This document shows positions 44,431 through 56,309 of a DNA stretch of 64,000 bases, in pieces. The DNA lies in the NCBI GenBank assembly GCA_973895155.1, contig OZ316894.1, forward strand, positions 24,056,001-24,120,000, read 5' to 3'. This DNA comes from Marsupella aquatica. Taxonomy: Eukaryota > Marchantiophyta. The notes beneath the pieces are model-generated. The model was not told the origin of the DNA, ran no database searches, and was given only the letters and a program-made list of their open reading frames with translations. Position 1 is the stretch's first letter; every line of letters starts with the position of its first letter. Both the position numbers and the translations under genes were made by a program.

Positions 44431-47400
44431 TCAACTAAAAAGCCATGCAGCCGGACGAGTAACCCACCTAAGACGTTCCTGACAGACTAATTCTTTGACT
44501 CGCAGTAATCTAGTATGTTTTCTACTGGGCCCCGAGGCTTCACATAGGCCATGCAAGGAGTCTAACAAATCTGAAAGGAGTAGATTCAGGTTAAACCTTC
44601 TACTATTGACACGATTAAAGAGCTGCTCATTCCGTGCCAGCCAAAGAGTCCACAACACATGGTAAACCACAAAGACCCGAATGGTTCTCTCAATTTTGGT
44701 GCATCCAATGTCTCCCAAGACAGAGAATAAATTCAAATGTCTCCAAGAAGTAGCACCCGGAAAAGTCCTCCCAGCCAGCTGCCAGCACCTCTTAGCGAAG
44801 GGACATGTGAAGAAAAGATGAGGAATTGTTTCAAGAACATTGGTGCATAGTAGGCAGTTTCCATCTCCTTTACCAATCTTTCTAGCTCGTGTTCCAGTGA
44901 ATAACCCTTGAGCAGCTAATCTCCAGAGGAATAAGCGGCCTTTTAACGGTAAATCAGATGACCATAGAGCATTCCAGAATTTGTTCCATTCGAGGTCAGA
45001 AAAAGAGATGTTCCAAATCCCATTGAGCCTGAGAGAATCCGAGCCTTTGGGTCGAATAAGCTGATACGTATGTGCATTGGGCAGAGTGAAACTCTTCAGC
45101 CGTTCACGTTTGTCAGACCAGAACCATTGGGCGGCACGAGCTTGGAGATCTCCAAAGCAATCCACAATATCTTTGATTTTGTCCACGAATGCTAAACAAA
45201 GCTCTTTCGTTGCAGCGTCAGCACCACGTATTCTTGCGATTTTAGTAGAAATGGTTCGAACAACTGAGTCATGAGAACCATTAAAATCCGACATCGTCCT
45301 TACTCCAATCCTCCCGCACATCTTGATAATGGAACAAATCATGTCATCCTGTAGGTGCTGGAAACCATCCAGGCATCTCACAACATCTTCCACGCTCCAC
45401 CAGCAGGCCACGCCAGAAACGCCCGGTGAGAAGATAAGGTGCAGCCGAAGAGACTCCCATGCCTTCCACAAACTACCCGTGTAAAAGAGACAGCCAAAAG
45501 AACGAGGTAGCAGAGCAATAGTCGATCAGAGAGAGAATATCTATTTCTCCTGATGCGCTTAGCATTCCTCCATTTTGCCAATCTCAAGTTTTCCCCAAAG
45601 AGCCTAGCCCATTCAGAGACTTGCGAGTCCAGCACACGGGTGAACCATTGACAGAGTAAAGCGTCAGAGTGACTGCGAAAGTCCTTAAACCCAAGGCCTC
45701 CGTCCACCTTAGGCCGTGCCATCGTCTTCCACGCTACCAGGGGAATTTTCCGTCCGCCATTCTCATTATATCCCCAAAGGAAGTCACGGCAGAGAGCCAC
45801 TAAAGTCTTAGCCAAAGAATTTGAGCTTCTGAGGAACATCATATGATAGATAGGAATGGCTTGCAATACATGCTTAACAAGAATAGTGCGTCCTGTGAAA
45901 GAAAGAAAACGGGTGGCCCAAGCAGAAAGTTGAGAACTAATCTTGTCAAGATAGAAGGTGTGGAGTTGCGAGGAAGAAAGGTCCCATCCCATCGGCGCAC
46001 CAAGGTATCTCTGAATTTCCCCTTTCCGGCTGATCTTGCATCCAGTGTTAACCAGCCATTCCGGAATCTCCTCCAACGCAAGTGGAATGACAGTAGACTT
46101 ACGTAAGTTGAGCCGAGCACCAGATGCAAGTTCTTAACAAGCAATTGCTTCCGTGACCTTATTGAAATCTTCTTCAGATGCAGGAATGAACAATCCAAGA
46201 TCATCTGCAAATAATCTGTAGCAGATCATGAAGGCCTCAGAGATTTGAATACCTCTCAGTCTTCCATGCAGAATCTCCTGATCCAAGTAATCCATAAGGG
46301 GTTGAGTGGCAATCGCAAATAAAAGAGGAGATAACGGGCAACCTTGACGGACACCACGGAGCAGCTGGATTTCCTTCGAGAACATGCCATTCAAATGAAC
46401 CCTGGAGCCCGCGCCAGTGAGTAAGGATCTCACTAAACTAATGTAGTGACTACCGAGTCCAAGAAAATGCATAGCTTCCTAGATGTAGGAGTGGCAGACT
46501 CTGTCGAAGGCCTTCTCAAAGTCCAACATAAGAAAAAGAGCGCTTTTCTTGTTAACTCTTATCCAGTCGACAGTCAGCCAGGCAACCGAGATATTTTCTA
46601 AAATGTGCCTGCCCGGAATGAATCCGGTTTGCTGAGGACTAATAAGTTTGTGCAGAAGTGGTTTAAGGCGTAAGGCCAAGATCTTAGCCACAACCTTGTA
46701 GATAGTATTGAGCATAGTAAGAGGGCGCCAGTCCTTCAAACATCTTTTATCGGGTTACTTTGGGATCAATTTGATCACACCTTCCTTCATGTTAGCCGAA
46801 AATTTTCCTGTTCTCCATAAATCCATAATCATCTCAAAAATGTCCTCTTTCATAAAGTGCCAACAGGATCTGTACACTTTGGCAGTGATACCATCAGGTC
46901 CCGGTGCTTTGTCAGCCGGAAGTAACCAAAGAGTAGAACGAATCTCCTCCATCGATGGGGGGGATTCCAGTTGCCTAATTTCAGCTGCCGTAAGCGACTT
47001 ACCGGTGTTAGCAAAGAGTTTGCGTCTAGCTTCTCTGACTTCATGCGAAGTACTAAAAGCCAAATCCTCCGGCTCCTCGTAAAGAGCACAGTATTGTTTT
47101 TCTACTTCTTTCATAATACTATTCTCTTGAGTTAGTATCTCGCCATTATCAAGGAGTAGCATAGACATGTTTTCTCTAAGTCTTTTAGCTTTAACCGTAG
47201 CAAAGTAAAACTTAGTTGGTTCGTCTCCCTGACCCAGCCATTTGATCCGTGAAAGTCTCCTGCCCATTTGTGCTTCTTCATGTTCAGCTACTCTTACCTG
47301 ATCGTCCACAGTAGCAAAATCAGCAATGTCTGATTCAGATAGTGAACTAATAAGGGCTACCTTGAGTGTTCTCAGACGATTTCTCAAGAGAGAGATTTCC

Positions 47401-48362
47401 ACCTCTCGGGCAAGTGGCGCGGATTGTAATTCCTTGTATTTTTCCCGGAGCCTTAAACTAGCCAGATAAAAATGAAGGTGAGGATCCACCACCCGATCTA
47501 CTTGTACCTCCCATGCAGCGCAAAGTTTTTCCAAACAACCTTCAACTCTGAGCAGCCCCGCGTTGGCCTTGAAATAGGACGATTTGTGTGAGGTCGTTCC
47601 TGACTCCACATTAGAAAGACGGAAGTGAAGAACGATTGGGTCGTGATCCGAAAGTGCAGATCCACCTTCATGACAAAGTTCTACAACCGAATCTGTCCAC
47701 CAGCTTTTTCCACTAAGGTAAAATCGGTCAAGTCTAGACTGCACCACCCTCCCATTAATCTTTCGTCGCCAGGTGAACTTTGCGCCACGAAAGCTCCGAG
47801 TAACACCAATAGCATCCTCCAAGTCAAGTCTCATTTTTAAAAACCTCCAGAATTCTGCCTCTCTTCCTCTGATCAATGGCGATGAACCAGATGAATCAAT
47901 TCTGCTTTCAGTCATATTGAAATCCCCACAGATAATCCAGTTGTCGTGAGGAAGAGATATTTTGAGTTCATGCCACAGTAGAGCACGGTCACGAGGGAGA
48001 TTAGGTGCATACACACTAACTAGACCGAAGTTTCCCAAAGGGTGAGAGACACACACCCACACAGCGCGGCCTCTGTCTACTACTCCAGACTGAGTGATAG
48101 AAAGAGAGGGGTGAATAAGTAACGAAGTACCCCCGCGGCCGTCATCAGGCTCCGCAGAGAAATATTGATAGGAAGGTAGAATTAACCGAAGTGCTAGCCC
48201 TAGTCTAAAACTATCTGCTTTAACCTCTTGTAAAGCTAAGGCAGTCAATGTGGTCTTGAGCGAAATGATCCAATTTTTCACCACGTGTTTCCTGTTTGCT
48301 TCGCACAGACCACAGACATTCCATGAAGCTATATACAATTCATTATCCATTTTTGTTTTCAA
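44431..48362 (-). pseudogene. LINE ORF2: endonuclease, reverse transcriptase, zf-RVT
   Basis: Minus-strand frame from ATG 48362. The N-terminal AP-type endonuclease has ASWNVCGLCEANRK, LQEVKAD, ICGDFNMTES and ALSDHDPIVLHF. The reverse transcriptase has LKDWRPLTMLNTIYK, PQQTGFIPGRHILENI, LMLDFEKAFDRVCH, GVRQGCPLSPLLFAI and LFADDLGLFIP (the F-ADD box). The C-terminal zf-RVT region has WNALWSSDLPLKGRLFLWRL and CLLCTNVLETIPHLFFTCPF. Breaks are TAA 46755-46757, TAG 46479-46481, TAA 46134-46136 and a frameshift near 45480. The domain order is that of plant L1-clade LINEs. It starts 108 bp after ORF1. Confidence 0.92.
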
Positions 48363-48469
48363 AATGATCTTCCAACTCTCATCTGAATCAGGAAACGAGA
48401 GAGACCATCACAACAGAAAATGCAGATCAGCAGGTTCTGAGGAAAGCCCAACACAGCTTCTCGAAGCAC

Positions 48470-50803
48470 TTATTTGGCACGGCGCCCCGGGGAAGCCGGG
48501 ACAACCGAATTGGAGTTAGCTGCCGAGCGCGTCCGAATTAAAGAGTCTGGGGCAGGAGGTTCCCGTGCAGGGTAATGGAGAGAGCGTCCCTTCTTGTTGT
48601 CACCTTTTTTGTCCTTCTTCTTCTGATCAGCAGGTGGAGTTCGAAGTTCTAGTTTTCTTGCTCGCTCCTTCTTTAACTGACTCTTGGAAATATATTCCTC
48701 ATATTCTGACATCTCTATATCAGATCCACCCCGCAGAGAAGCCTCCTCGACATCAATGGCAGGTTGAATGTCCATGTAATCTGCGTTTGAAGTTAGCTCC
48801 GCTGCAAGAGAGGAGGGGCTCGGTACAGCGACTAGGGAGTCCTGCTTGTTAATTTCTGCTGCTCCATGCTTCCTCAAAGCCTGCGAATCAGATATTCTCT
48901 CTAAAGCAGGCCAATCCACTGAGCCAGGGATACCATCCTATGAACTATGATCTTCAAAGAGAGCATTGTCTCTGAGAAGCGGAGGACGGTTTTCAGTGGA
49001 ACGATCAGCCGGGGGAGTCGGAAGGAAGGTGGTAGAAGGAGAAGATTCTTCAATCCCCTCCGGAGTGCCAATACTGGGAGAACACGCTTTTTCAATCAAA
49101 ACAGCAGCCGGGGACGAAGTCTGATTTTGATTCAAAGGTGACCTGGGGCTAATGACACTATCCCCTCTAGAAAGGGCAATGATATTACCAATGTTAAGGG
49201 TATTTCTCTCAACCGTAGGATCAGGAGGAATGACCCCAGGAGGGCCAGCAGCCGAAGATCCCCTTACTGCGCCAGCACCAGCTGTCGCAAGCACCTCCTC
49301 CGGGCCCCGAGGAGAGGGACCCAAAGGGACCCCTCCAGACTCGACGCGAACAGAGTCGGAGGACCAAGGAACCACCCGGTCAGAAGCATACGTCTCGTTC
49401 GCCTCATTGTGTGTCCTAACTGGTTCAGGTTCATCTTTATTAATCTCCTCTGTTTCAAAGGCTTTGCACTGTCTGGCCAAATGGCCCCGTTCATTACATC
49501 TAAAACAGTGGTAGGGAATGTTCTTGAACGTGACTGGCTGCCAGATAGTGATATCATCGGTAATCTCGATTCCAACACTTTGAGGGATCTCGCGACACGT
49601 ATCCCAAAGTATACATGCGCGATCATGAGGAAAAGAGCTTCGAACGTCTCCCTGGATATAATAAAGAAGTTTCCCAAGGGATTCCGTGATTCTTTTCCGA
49701 CAACCTTCAAGAACCAGAGCACGGAAGGGGATCTCAATCCAGACAGGTAATTTGGTGTAAGTTTCACTTCGCACATCAAAAGAAGGCTCCCAAGGGAAAG
49801 TGTGGACAAATTTCCAATCCATGAAGAAAGGGACCAGCTCCAAAGCTGCATCTCTGTGCTCCGGGTGAACAAACGAAATCATGTAAAAATTCTTGCCCAC
49901 AAATTTAATCTGCGATACCGGCCAACCCATATCTCTGATGATGAAGATGCCTTCAACCCAATCACGAAAGACTGGAAGCAGAGGAGTGCGGTCAGTGAAG
50001 TAGCACATCATGGTGCAATTGTAAAGCTCCGAAACTAAAAGGGCCGCCTCATTGAATGACCACTTGAAAGTAGTGTGGAGCTTATTCGGCCAATCTTCCC
50101 TGGAATTGTTCAAGATTGTCTTCAGAATATCCAAACATGCTTCTGAATTCTCCCTAGAAAAGTCGTCGTGTTCATGGATAGAAGCAAACGTGTTCCAGTG
50201 GGCCTGCTGGCGGCTGGGAGTAGGTTCAGCATTGTTTTCCAATCCCCTGTGATTCCTCGCTATTCCGAGATTAGGATCACTACGTTCTCCCCAACGCTCA
50301 CGTGGAGATTCAGGTTGCACAGGGTCGTTCTGGCAATCTCCAGAGTCAGGGTGAGGTCCCGAGTGAGGAGCAGCAATCGCACCCGGCGGGGAAGCAAGAG
50401 GTCTCTCTTCAACGACAGCAGCTTCTTGAAAATTTGCATCCATTTGATCAGCCCACGAAGGACCATTTCTAGGAATGAATCGAGAAATCCTCGGAGGCTG
50501 TTCAGCTGGTGGTCTTCGGTCATGCTCTGCCGAGTTGTCAAAAAGGTCGTAGGGTGCATTCTTCGGGCCTCCGCGCGCATCCTGCATAGAGAATCTGCTG
50601 GGCACATTTCCTCCAGTATCCCTCCTGATTTCATCTCCATCACGTGTAGTACCCCCCTCAGACAAGGGTGAGCCAACATTCCTCCAAGAAGTGCCATACC
50701 GATTTTTGCCAAAGCCTCTTCCAGACGAAGCAGCACCAAGTCTTCCAGGCCCACGACCGGCATATGCACGAGTATCCATTCCAGAGCGCCAATTGTAATC
50801 CAT
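48470..50803 (-). pseudogene. LINE ORF1: DUF4283 and CCHC zinc knuckle protein
   Basis: From ATG 50803 a basic Gly/Arg-rich leader precedes a DUF4283-type nucleic-acid-binding region (CYFTDRTPLLPVFRDWVEGI, IKFVGKNFYMISFVHPEHRD), then the CCHC knuckle CFRCNERGHLARQC. A long Pro/Ser-rich tail follows. TAG at 48938-48940 interrupts the frame, which resumes to 48470 and ends with a Lys-rich stretch (QKKKDKKGDNKKGR). ORF1 proteins coat the LINE RNA. Confidence 0.9.
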
Positions 50804-51132
50804 AGTTCAATGTTGCTTTAGAATAGGGAGCTCAAAGGGTCCAGGGGCCGTAACGAATGTCAGTGTCGGGACTACCAAGACCAGAGATTCCGCTACAGCA
50901 TCATCCTACCTCAAATGCTCAGAAGTTAGTCAAAATGCAAACTATCACTGCGCAAAAGGTGTCGAGAAGAAGCTCTGATGTTCCTGAATCCAATGAGACC
51001 GACGACGTGTTTACCAGGAATCTTAAACTCGTGTAAACCCGGAACGCAAATGTGAGATGCTCAAGCTCTCTCCGCTCCTCTCCGCTCCTTCAGCTCTAGA
51101 CCATGAACTTTGATAGTGTTATCTCATCTACC

Positions 51133-51148
51133 ATATCTAGGGATTTTT
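51133..51148 (+). repeat. LINE target duplication, 5'-side copy
   Basis: ATATCTAGGGATTTTT, same as 44219-44234. Confidence 0.9.
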
Positions 51149-53355
51149 ATGGCTGCACATTTGAGGGTGTCTATTTGCTATAGTATTTCTAATAAAACTC
51201 TCCTGTATGTTTACAGTATCAATTCTATTCAGCATTTCATGACTGGTGCACAAGGGAGCAGAATGGGGTGTCTGTAGGGATGCGATCATTCATATACTTC
51301 AAGCCATATTATGTTCGCAAGATGAAGGACCGAAATGTTTGTTGCTGCAAACAACATGTGGAGATGGACTTACTAAAGAGGCAATTAACAAATTTAGGTG
51401 GCACCAGCACAATAAGGACTGTCCTTGTGAATGTGATATCTGTAGACCCTTAGGTGTTGTACCCATTTCTTCTTGTATGGCATCTACAAAGTCCATAACC
51501 TCAGTTCGTGGCTGGATAGAGGAAGCTCTCTGTCCTAGATTGCCTAAGAACGAGTGGCACCAAAAAGCCTGTATTATAGGTGAATGTGACAAATGTGGAG
51601 TAGAGAAGTTGGATTGGTGCACTCAGGAGTTGGACCCTGCACAGAACAAATGATCGATTGGCAGTCGTTTGAATATCATGACCTGGATGACACTGCCCAA
51701 CAAAAGAGAGAGAAAAAGAAAGGGTCTGAAGAGAGCGCAACAAAGAAGGCTAGGCAATTGAGGATGGTTTATAAGAAAACTCCCATGGTAGATTTTAAGA
51801 GGGCGGTGTTGGATACCATGAAAACATTTATTGTGCATAACTTTCGAGCACATTGGCAGTCGCAACAATTTAGACAATGTCTCAAAACATTTCCAAGAGG
51901 GACAATTGTTTCTTCAATAGATTTTTCAGAAAATTACACTTTTTTGCCTCAAAATGAGATTCAGAGTCAACATTGGGACAATAAGCAAGGGACATTGTTA
52001 ATCCATGTTACCTATAGACATAGGGAAGATGTCGATTCACTTGAAGCTGTAGTGGGTAGGCCTGTGCAAGCAGCACAAAATGCTGATAGGACTCATGATA
52101 TTATAGCCGATTACCATTTCTACATTAGTGACGATAACTGTCATGACACTCTTTTTGTGCAACATTGCATGGATGCACATTGGGAGTGGATGGCTGATCA
52201 GGGCATTCATGTTGATCAACATTGGGTTTGGTCTGATGGGGCTGCCTCTCAGTTCAAGGCCTACAGACCATTTTATTACGTCAGTAGGTACTACTCGAGG
52301 TTTGGTGCACGGATGAAATGGTTCTTCCATGCCTCTGGCCATGGGAAGGGTGTTGCTGTGAGTATATTTTGAACACACTTTGCAACCAATTCTGTGAATA
52401 CTCACCTTTCAACTAAAGTGTAGTAAGTTTCTAATGGAGTTGGATGTCCAGACTTGCACACCTAAGAGACTTCTAATTTGTGTTTCTGGTATGTTGTAAT
52501 AGGATGCTCTCGGAGGTCACATCAAGACCGGGCTTGCAACTGAGCAACTGAAAGGCATCAATGGTCATCGTCTGGAGGGTGCATCAGATGTGGTGAAGTT
52601 TTGCAAAGACAAGTTTGCCGTTGGTCAATTGCAAGAGTATGGTGATGTGCAACTCGTTCGACGTGTTTTTTGGGAAATTCCAGTTGGCACTGTAAACAGA
52701 AGGAAGAAGTGGGATTGTGATCCAATCAAGGGTTGTAGATCTTTGCACTGCTTTGATGGATTTAGTAAGAGTTTGTCAACATTGTTGCAAGTTTGAGAGC
52801 TCAATTGTTTTTGTGTAGCTTGTGTTGATGATGATCCAATGAATTGTGAGAACAAGGAATGGGTAGGCAAGTATCACCTAGAGATGGTCAAAGGGGTATT
52901 GCAGGCAGATGTCAGACCTAATGTACAGAACATGGGAGAGGGTGAAGGACTGCTTGACAACATCTCTCTGCCAGAATGTGTCCAATTGGGAGATTTCTAT
53001 GCATGTCGTGCTTGTCAACCGAATCAAGATAATGTAGATTTCTACATTTATCAGTGCAAAGAGGTGCTCCACACAGTCACAAAGAGTTTTGCTGATGGGT
53101 ACCAGGTACAATTCAAGGCAGGGGACATGGCCTTAAAGGGGAGGTGGTTCCAACCATATCCAGGATCAGAAAACAAGTTTGTCTTGATTCAATTCTGCTT
53201 CTCCTTTCAGCTACTGCCACCCAGGGGAAGTCATTCACATTCGATTTGGTTTGACACCATGTGATGTGCCCAAGGGAGGCAAGGGACGAGGTGCTAGATT
53301 TTACACACTAGACTTAGACACTATAGAAGCCATTTATGACTCGTTGCAGGTGTAG

Positions 53356-54492
53356 GTTCTGTAAGACTCGCTGCAGGTGTAGGTTCTGTAGGTTCTGGAT
53401 GTGTGTGATGAGGATATCCAAAGTTTCAATCTCGTAGGTGAGTCTAGTTTTGTCTTACATGAAGATTTCCAAGAATTCTGTCTCGTAGGCGAGGCTGGTT
53501 TTTATGGAACTGTAAAATTGTTCAGAGATTTAATGTAAGGCGCGCATTGACTTATTTTTCACCTTCATTTCATTTTAGCATCAACAATGGTTGGTCACAA
53601 CCCGTCAGGCAGAACCAGTAACATTGTGTAAGTACTGCTGTAATGGTAGTGTCCCTCAAAAGTGTCGGAATGACTAAGTGTCATTATACTTTTTTGACAA
53701 AACATACAAATCTATCATCTTTGACTATTTTTCACTTCTAATCATAAACTCCAAAAGTGGTGAATCTTAAGCTGTGGCTTCTACTATCTACAATCTCTAT
53801 GCTAACAATTTTTAAGACTTTTTCTGAGTAGCCAAGTGCCTCAATAAAATTGCAGAAAAGTGCTTACGTAGCACAGACCCTAAATCCATCCATATCCATG
53901 AACAGATTCCTTGTCGCCTTTAAATACTTGATGTCTTCAGGTTCTTTCCATGGTTTCCCATTCTACTCGTCCGACCCTGAAGGGGCTTTACTAGGACAAT
54001 ATTGAATATCTATCCCTGTGGGAGTTTTATTGGTTTTGAGGCACTTTGTCTCTCAATTGAGAGAGTTAAATTATCATTTTCGCATGTACTCAATATTACA
54101 TATTCTATATTTCACCGGCGGGGCAATAATTTTGATCACGTTGGGGACACCCGCATGGTTCTGTTGCTCGCCATGACTATTTAAGAACAATAGAAAAAAA
54201 ATCACATAAACCATAATAATGCACTTTGCCAGTAATTCAAAGTAAAGCGGGTCTGGAGAAGTGTCCCATGTTGAAGCCAGACATTATCCCGCAAGGAATT
54301 TGCAGCACCCACACGTAGACAGGATCCTAGTGGAAACAAAAGACGAAATGTATGGAGCTTTCGTGACCAAACCACTCAATTAAAATAGACATGAATGTGG
54401 GCATGAATAACATGTGCGGTTTTCTTCAAACTCTGTAAATTGTAACCAGGCACCAAATTCTGAGATGAATACATAGTTGGTAAGAAAAAGTC
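53356..54492. other. 3' flank of element 3, no gene
   Basis: Short duplicated words (GCTGCAGGTGTAGGTTCTGTA) follow the stop codon at 53353. The rest is AT-rich without coding content that I recognise. No right terminus of element 3 was found. Confidence 0.4.
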
Positions 54493-54940
54493 TTACAATG
54501 AAAATGAGGCTCCCAAGGCCTCAATCCCTAACAAAGTATCATCCAAAACCAGATGATTTAACCTAGCCATCCGAAACCCTTCCTCTTGTATAGTGCGAGC
54601 CACCGGTAACGGCAATGCTGATAGGTGTGAGATGGTTGGTGGCAATGCAGTGAGCTCTGGGATCAGATTTGGCCGTAACTCAGACTGCACCAACACAAAG
54701 GGCTCCCCTACTCCTAGCACGTGATCTACGTCTGGCTCTTCGTCGGGACGTATGGCGCGCCTCATTGTGTTGAGACCCTTCGTGCGGCACACCAACTTGT
54801 TCTTCTAGCTCCCGTGGCAACCTCCTCTCTTCTGCAAGCCGTAATTGTTCTTCGGCAGCAACCTCAGAGGGCACTCGGTCTAGCTCAGGCGTACGTGAGT
54901 GTTGGGGGCTTGCTCTTCCTCCCCTTCTTCCTCTTGGCAT
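54493..54940 (-). pseudogene. Gag-like N-terminal fragment of an LTR retrotransposon
   Basis: Minus-strand ATG 54940 opens a basic, Arg-rich peptide (MPRGRRGGRASPQHSRTPEL, RRRARRRSRARSRG). After a frameshift near 54740 a second frame continues (PDEEPDVDHVLGVGEPF, ARTIQEEGFRMARLNHLVLD). It lies about 225 bp inside the primer-binding site, where gag starts in plant Ty3-type elements. No protease, reverse transcriptase or integrase follows, so the element is truncated. Confidence 0.4.
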
Positions 54941-55164
54941 CCCATTGAGACCTGCATGCCAAGTTCACGAAAAACAATATCACCAACAAATCTTCCTCAA
55001 ACATCAACCGTTGCATGTTGCGTTGTGGTTGACGTAAAATTACAGAGTAACCAAGAAAAAAAAACTTCTCACGTATCAACCGTTGCAAGCTGCGTTGTGG
55101 TTGATATGCTTGAACTCCAAATAGACGTAGCTCCCCTCCTCCTGCAACCAAACAAGGAGAAGGA

Positions 55165-55182
55165 TCCCCGGCAGCGGCGCCA
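55165..55182 (-). other. LTR-retrotransposon primer-binding site (tRNA-Asp type)
   Basis: On the minus strand the 18 bases TGGCGCCGCTGCCGGGGA are complementary to the 3' end of plant tRNA-Asp (which ends GGCAACGGCGCCA) with one mismatch. This type of site is common in plant Ty3 elements of the Athila/Tat group. The 5' LTR would lie to its right (above 55183) and the internal region to its left. Confidence 0.7.
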
Positions 55183-56309
55183 AAAACAAGGACCACACTT
55201 ATGTCACCTGCTTATCAAACGATTTACACGACAAATACGTATTTACTCCTACTAAAATTGTTTGTTATCGTATGACGAGAACGTGGAGGGACGCTATTTG
55301 GATTCTATTGCACGTAGGATGAGTATGTTTATTTCCGCTCCCGGAAATGTAATTTTTGATCAAGTCTACCGACTAGCCGCTCTGCTTTTGATCAAGTCCT
55401 ATGGACTACATCACACACACACACACTCCTACTGGTCGTTGGTGGAGTGTTGTCACCACCCCTCCTACTCACATGGTTGACCAAACCGTGCAAGGATTCC
55501 TTAGACACTTCTTGGGGAAAGAACACAATCGTGAACCAGAAAAGATAACGCCACACCAAAACTTGAGGAATCAAACCAAATCCATATCTTTTGGCAAAAT
55601 GTCGTAACACATTGCAAGGACAACCCAGCCTCCTGCCGTCTGCCCAACTACTGCCTCACTGGGGCAAGTGCTACACCTCTACCTCACTACTCTGGCTTGA
55701 TTCCCTCTTCTGGCTACGAGCTAACTTCCCTAAGCAAACACTAGACTGAGTTCCCCCCCTTACTACCCCGGGGATCTCCCCCTAAATACCAAAAAACACA
55801 CCAAAGCACCCTCACGGGGCCACAACGATGGTGGCTACCCTAGCGGCGCCGCTAAAATCCTTCACTAAGAAACCCCTAAACTAAAATCATGCAGCGCACA
55901 CATGCTTCTAAAACCCTAAACCCTAAACTAACAATGGGACCGACGGTGCCTTCGATGGCGCCCCAACATTACTCCGTGAACCGTGAAATTGCAAGGAACC
56001 CCACAATGGCCAAAACTAGGTGCCCTTCCACTTGCACTTCTGAGTTCACCCCTGGATAGCCCTCCTCCTCCTGATCATGAATCACTCAACCGTTCTTGAA
56101 ACGGACATCGGACGACCAAGTTATGGTTGTTTCAGTATCCCATAAACCCAACTTCGTCGGGCCCTAACTTGCTCGTCCTGGCTCCGTTTGAGGAGCGCCA
56201 CCTCTTGTTGGAATCAGCTCCGCGAGCTCTTTCCAACAAGCCCGTGAGTGACCCCTCACAAAAAATTTGGAAATTCAAGGGGCCGTACAATCACGTCCGT
56301 ACGCCCACT
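55183..56309. other. Probable 5' LTR and flank
   Basis: No gene. It contains a CA run (about 55408-55424), low-complexity Pro-like codons and two and a half copies of the plant telomere motif CCCTAAA at 55908-55930. LTR ends were not defined, and no second LTR copy was seen in the window. Confidence 0.35.

Larger units (their letters stand above)
44235..51132 (-). mobile_element. L1-type LINE, full length but decayed, antisense in the element-3 intron
   Basis: A 16-bp target duplication ATATCTAGGGATTTTT is present at 44219-44234 and 51133-51148. The plus-strand left edge is T-rich (TTTATTTTTTTATTTTTTTA), the complement of the poly(A) tail, so the LINE runs right to left. ORF1 is 50803-48470 and ORF2 48362-44431. 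The 5' end is near 51132. Confidence 0.92.
31517..53355 (+). pseudogene. Element-3 transposase-like gene (DUF7869-related), broken by three insertions
   Basis: Removing the MITE (31879-32543 plus one 8-bp repeat) and element 2 (33031-42457 plus one TTAT) restores one long frame from ATG 31517 to the donor after 42853. Exons follow at 51217-52357, 52503-52764 and 52819-53355. The N-terminal part is a coiled coil (RERLEKRRLANRKSKLKRQE) and then a helix-turn-helix-like LAQALGIQRQNLHRASKIR. The core has FIYFKPYYVRKMKDR, Cys-rich CCCKQH and DCPCECDICRPL, and acidic boxes SSIDFSENYTF, HWVWSDGAASQFKAY and FFHASGHGKGVADALGG, as in the RNase-H-like catalytic core of DUF7869-type proteins. Decay: TAG at 32610, frameshifts near 51380, 51640 and 53210. 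The intron 42854-51216 carries the AAGGACTATAGTCCTT array and an antisense LINE. Confidence 0.7.

Noticed and set aside
55165-55182. tRNA-Asp gene
   Set aside because: Only the last 18 bases of a tRNA are matched and no acceptor or anticodon stems are present upstream; it is a primer-binding site.
55908-55930. Telomere or interstitial telomere block
   Set aside because: Only about two and a half CCCTAAA units, too short to be more than chance or a minor insertion.
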